Source: Flavobacteriales bacterium (GTDB lineage Bacteria; Bacteroidota; Bacteroidia; Flavobacteriales; Flavobacteriaceae). From it: DNA of 7,806 nucleotides. The notes under the pieces were generated by a model that saw nothing but the letters and a program-made list of their open reading frames with translations, ran no database searches and was not told where the DNA came from. The stretch lies in assembly GCA_011525065.1 (NCBI GenBank), contig WTIY01000056.1:1-7806 (forward strand), written 5' to 3'. This document shows, one piece after another, positions 5,053 through 7,806 of the stretch. Position numbers and translations under genes: made by a program. Each line of letters opens with the position of its first letter. Positions within the stretch are counted from its first letter, which is position 1.

Positions 5053-6363
5053 ATGGGTACTTTTCACATTGAAGGAGGACATGAACTCTCCGGTGAGATT
5101 CGTCCGCAAGGGGCAAAAAACGAGGCGCTGCAGATTTTGTGTGCCGTGCTCTTGACCGATGAACCCGTAGTCATTGAAAACATACCTGACATCATTGATG
5201 TCAATAAACTCATTACCATTCTTGATCATCTCGGCGTCAAAGTCGAGCGCCTCAGTGAGGACAGTTATCGTTTTCAGGCCGATGATTTAGACCTGACCTA
5301 CCTAGAAGGGGAGTTGTTCAAGAAAGAGGGCAGTAGTTTGCGCGGTTCCATTATGATTGTAGGTCCGTTATTGGCTCGGTTTGGTCGAGGTTATATACCA
5401 CGTCCTGGAGGTGATAAAATCGGTCGTAGAAGATTGGACACGCATTTTGAGGGGTTCATCAAATTGGGAGCCAGTTTCAGATACAACAAAAACGAACGAT
5501 TTTATGGTGTTGAGGCACCCAATGGTCTAACAGGGACATACATGCTCCTGGATCAAGCCTCTGTCACTGGAACGGCGAACATTTTGATGGCGGCAGTACT
5601 GAGCAAGGGAACCACCACGATCTACAACGCCGCTTGCGAACCCTATTTACAACAATTGTGTCGCATGTTACAATCCATGGGCGCTAACATACAGGGCGTC
5701 GGATCCAATTTACTCGTGATTGAAGGAGTCGAACGATTGGGAGGTTGTACCCACAGGATTTTACCCGATATGATTGAAATTGGTAGCTGGATAGGATTGG
5801 CTGCAATGACCAGAAGCAGCATTACCATTAAGGACGTTTCATGGGAAAACTTAGGACTTATACCGGATACCTTTAAGAAACTAGGCATTACCTTAGAAAG
5901 ACGTGGTGATGATATCTTCATACCCAGACAAGAGTCTTATGAAATACAATCCGATATGGACGGGTCCATTTTAACCGTTTCTGATGCTCCTTGGCCAGGA
6001 TTTACCCCAGATCTTTTGAGTATTGTCTTGGTGACCTGCACTCAAGCTAAGGGTAGTGTTTTGGTTCATCAGAAAATGTTTGAAAGCCGTTTGTTTTTTG
6101 TCGATAAACTTATCGATATGGGCGCAAAAATCATCTTATGTGATCCGCATAGGGCGACGGTCATTGGTCATGATTTTTCTTCATCGCTCAAGGCCACAAA
6201 CATGGTTTCTCCAGACATCCGTGCAGGGGTTTCATTACTGATCGCAGCCTTGTCTGCTCAAGGGACAAGCGTCATTCAAAACATCGAGCAAATCGATAGA
6301 GGCTACCAGAAGATCGACGAGCGTCTTCGGGCCATCGGCGCAAAAATTACCAGAATAGACTAA
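5053..6363 (+). CDS. murA: UDP-N-acetylglucosamine 1-carboxyvinyltransferase (MurA), Asp-type active site
   Basis: MurA transfers enolpyruvate from phosphoenolpyruvate to UDP-GlcNAc, the first committed step of peptidoglycan precursor synthesis in the cytoplasm. The 436-residue protein has the normal length for two inside-out alpha/beta barrel domains. The start has the conserved GAKNEALQ with Lys22-Asn23. SLRGSIMIVGPLLARFG (95-111) carries the Arg that aligns with E. coli Arg91. The catalytic loop is PRPGGDKIGRRRLDTH (116-131). Asp121 stands where E. coli has Cys115, the residue alkylated by fosfomycin. APWPGFTPDL (312-321) supplies the general acid/base Asp320, and DIRAGVSLL (388-396) supplies the Arg390 that corresponds to E. 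coli Arg397. All other key residues are present, so the enzyme should be active. The ATG follows the DUF4290 stop by 9 nt without a Shine-Dalgarno sequence. The gene ends 20 bp from the convergent photolyase gene, and I see no U-tract terminator there. Confidence 0.97.
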   Translation: MGTFHIEGGHELSGEIRPQGAKNEALQILCAVLLTDEPVVIENIPDIIDVNKLITILDHLGVKVERLSEDSYRFQADDLDLTYLEGELFKKEGSSLRGSIMIVGPLLARFGRGYIPRPGGDKIGRRRLDTHFEGFIKLGASFRYNKNERFYGVEAPNGLTGTYMLLDQASVTGTANILMAAVLSKGTTTIYNAACEPYLQQLCRMLQSMGANIQGVGSNLLVIEGVERLGGCTHRILPDMIEIGSWIGLAAMTRSSITIKDVSWENLGLIPDTFKKLGITLERRGDDIFIPRQESYEIQSDMDGSILTVSDAPWPGFTPDLLSIVLVTCTQAKGSVLVHQKMFESRLFFVDKLIDMGAKIILCDPHRATVIGHDFSSSLKATNMVSPDIRAGVSLLIAALSAQGTSVIQNIEQIDRGYQKIDERLRAIGAKITRID

Positions 6364-6383
6364 TTGAACGCGGTTTTGCCGTA

Positions 6384-7727
6384 TCAGCCGTTTAAGGCTG
6401 CCTTATAGGTCGTAAGACAGCGTTCACGCGCCATTTTGTGTTCGACTATTGGTTCTACGTAATGCGTTGAATCGTATTCTGGCACCCACTTTTTGATGTA
6501 GCTTTTGTTTTTATCAAACTTTTCAACTTGCGTGATTGGATTGAATATTCTAAAATAGGGGGCTGCATCCACGCCACTTCCCGCTGCCCATTGCCAATTT
6601 CCTACATTTGACGCACATTCGTAGTCCAAGAGTTTTTGGGCAAAATAAGCCTCTCCCCACCGCCAATCAATCAATAAGTGCTTGCATAGGAAGCTGGCTA
6701 CAAGCATGCGTACCCGGTTGTGCATATAGCCTGTTTTGTTAAGTTCCCGCATTCCAGCATCGACAAGTGGATATCCGGTTTGGCCATTTTTCCAAGCTTC
6801 AAATTCATCGGGGTTGTTGCGCCAAGGAATGCGATCGTACGGCGCTTTGAAGGCCTTGGTCGTAGTTTTTGGAAAGTGCCATAAAATTTGCATGAAAAAT
6901 TCACGCCAAATAAGTTCTTTTAAAAGGGTTATGTCTTTGATGGGCTGAAGCTTACGCACTATTTTTCTGACACTAACACTACCGAATCTCAGGTGCGGTG
7001 ACAGTTTTGATGTTCCTTTATTCAGGCCTGGGAAGTTGCGATGACTAGAATAATTTTTTGCCAACGAAGGGCTGTAGTCATAGGGCAATACAATTTGATC
7101 ACTGAGTTCAAAACCCATGGAGGATAGACTGGGCATAGGTTGGGCTTGAATCGAAAAAAATCGATCTTGATTGGGTTCTATGGGGTATTCAGCAATGGGC
7201 CCAATGGCTTCTAGTTTCGCTAACCATTTTCTGCTGTAAGGGGTATAAACGACATAAGGTTGGCCATCATCCTTTACGATTTCATCCTTTTCAAAAATCA
7301 CCTGGTCTTTAAATTGATGAAATCCCACACCAAGTTTTTCGCAAAGTTTCTCGATGGCTTGATCGCGGCTTATGCCGTAGGGTTCATAATCCCTATTGCT
7401 GATCAGGTGTTTAATCCGATACCGTGAGCACCAATACTCGAGAGCCTCTTCGGGTGTTCCGTAATATACCAATAGGTCGCTCCCTAAAGCATTGAGTTCT
7501 TTCTTTATCTCAGACAGTCTGCTGTGGATAAAGCTGACCCGTCCGTCATTGGCATCGCATTCATCCAAAATGTTTCGATCAAAAACAAAAACGGGCAAAA
7601 CCGGAAAAGACCCCCTCAGCGCCTTGTGTAATCCGTGATTGTCACTGAGTCGGAGATCTCGTCGAAACCAAAAAAGATTGACGTCTTGTGAATGAGCTAA
7701 AGTCTCCTTTTTTCCGGGTGTTGTCAT
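6384..7727 (-). CDS. phr: Deoxyribodipyrimidine (CPD) photolyase, class I
   Basis: The enzyme uses blue or near-UV light and reduced FAD to split cyclobutane pyrimidine dimers in DNA. At 447 residues it is slightly shorter than E. coli PhrB. The N-terminal alpha/beta antenna domain begins VNLFWFRRDLRLSDN (16-30). Glu115, in NRDYEPY, sits where E. coli has the folate-contacting Glu109, which suggests a methenyl-tetrahydrofolate antenna (inferred). The FAD domain has TSKLSPHLRFG (239-249), WREFF (274-278), NGQTGYPLVDAGMREL (314-329) and YMHNRVRMLVASFLCK (334-349). It ends with GNWQWAAGSGVDAAPYFRIFNP (376-397). The electron-transfer tryptophan triad is intact as Trp302, Trp355 and Trp378, and Asn374 matches the FAD N5 contact, so a working repair enzyme is expected. 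Cryptochrome-DASH is less likely from the length and motifs. The ATG lies 4 nt after the stop of the SDR gene, so the two are probably cotranscribed. Confidence 0.96.
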   Translation of the reverse strand: MTTPGKKETLAHSQDVNLFWFRRDLRLSDNHGLHKALRGSFPVLPVFVFDRNILDECDANDGRVSFIHSRLSEIKKELNALGSDLLVYYGTPEEALEYWCSRYRIKHLISNRDYEPYGISRDQAIEKLCEKLGVGFHQFKDQVIFEKDEIVKDDGQPYVVYTPYSRKWLAKLEAIGPIAEYPIEPNQDRFFSIQAQPMPSLSSMGFELSDQIVLPYDYSPSLAKNYSSHRNFPGLNKGTSKLSPHLRFGSVSVRKIVRKLQPIKDITLLKELIWREFFMQILWHFPKTTTKAFKAPYDRIPWRNNPDEFEAWKNGQTGYPLVDAGMRELNKTGYMHNRVRMLVASFLCKHLLIDWRWGEAYFAQKLLDYECASNVGNWQWAAGSGVDAAPYFRIFNPITQVEKFDKNKSYIKKWVPEYDSTHYVEPIVEHKMARERCLTTYKAALNG

Positions 7728-7731
7728 TCAA

Positions 7732-7806
7732 TTAATTGATTTTCAGAGAAGACATGCCCCCATCGACTCCCAATATTTGGCCAGTCATCCATGAGGATGA
7801 CTCACT
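7732..7806 (-). CDS. C-terminal end of a short-chain dehydrogenase/reductase (partial)
   Basis: Only the last 24 codons lie in the window; the gene runs off the right edge. The peptide SSSWMTGQILGVDGGMSSLKIN is the standard SDR C-terminus, in which W-x-T-G-Q-x-x-x-V-D-G-G follows the substrate-binding helices of the classical NAD(P)-dependent Rossmann enzymes. The substrate cannot be told from this. It sits directly upstream of the photolyase gene with a 4-nt gap, so the two are very likely in one transcript. In other marine Bacteroidota I recall SDR genes beside photolyase genes in light-related clusters, which fits but is not shown by this window. Confidence 0.85.
   Translation of the reverse strand, partial: SESSSWMTGQILGVDGGMSSLKIN

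Noticed and set aside
4954..5229. A 91-codon - strand frame across the DUF4290-murA junction
   Set aside because: It is antisense to two well-supported genes, has no recognisable domain and has no promoter.
5643..5921. A 92-codon - strand frame inside murA
   Set aside because: It is a shadow of the murA coding frame, with no homology that I can see.
6385..6400. Hairpin CAGCC-GTTTAA-GGCTG as a terminator for murA or phr
   Set aside because: It has only five base pairs, no U-tract on either strand, and lies within the phr coding sequence.
1..7806. Mobile element, toxin-antitoxin, CRISPR or phage-defence system
   Set aside because: No transposase, integrase, terminal repeats, spaced repeats, or small paired genes were found. 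All large frames belong to conserved chromosomal families.

Overview
The window looks like ordinary core chromosome of a member of the Bacteroidota, most likely an aquatic Flavobacteriales-type organism. Four things point there: a DUF4290 protein (a family I know only from this phylum) directly upstream of murA; a MurA with the P-G-G-D-K-I-G active-site loop; promoters of the TTG / TAnnTTTG type; and start codons with no convincing Shine-Dalgarno sequence. Base composition is moderate, AT-richer between genes. I see no insertion sequence, prophage, tRNA, rRNA, CRISPR array or integration site.

Layout. At 1-134 there is perhaps the last 12 codons of a + strand gene (very uncertain) and a strong bidirectional terminator. 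From 135 to 3974 all genes are on the - strand: a small NadR/Ttd14-like P-loop ATPase, recQ and fmt form a tight unit (2-nt gap, then a 4-nt ATGA overlap), followed by the gene for an HU-family DNA-binding protein, which has its own promoter. A 78-bp divergent region (3975-4052) carries facing -7 boxes. From 4053 to 6363 the + strand holds a DUF493 protein, a DUF4290 protein and murA. At the right, on the - strand, lies a CPD photolyase gene that converges with murA, preceded by the last 24 codons of a short-chain dehydrogenase/reductase.

How the genes fit together. The contents are housekeeping: nucleoid structure (HU), translation initiation (Fmt), DNA repair (RecQ, photolyase) and peptidoglycan precursor synthesis (MurA), together with three conserved proteins of unclear role (the ATPase, DUF493, DUF4290). 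I found no obvious new multi-gene system. The most interesting points are: an ungapped internal duplication in the DUF4290 protein; a RecQ that carries about 170 extra residues between its helicase core and zinc site and has three winged-helix-like segments; the Asp-for-Cys MurA, which predicts fosfomycin insensitivity; a forced non-ATG start for the DUF493 gene behind a very short leader; and the overlapping divergent promoters.
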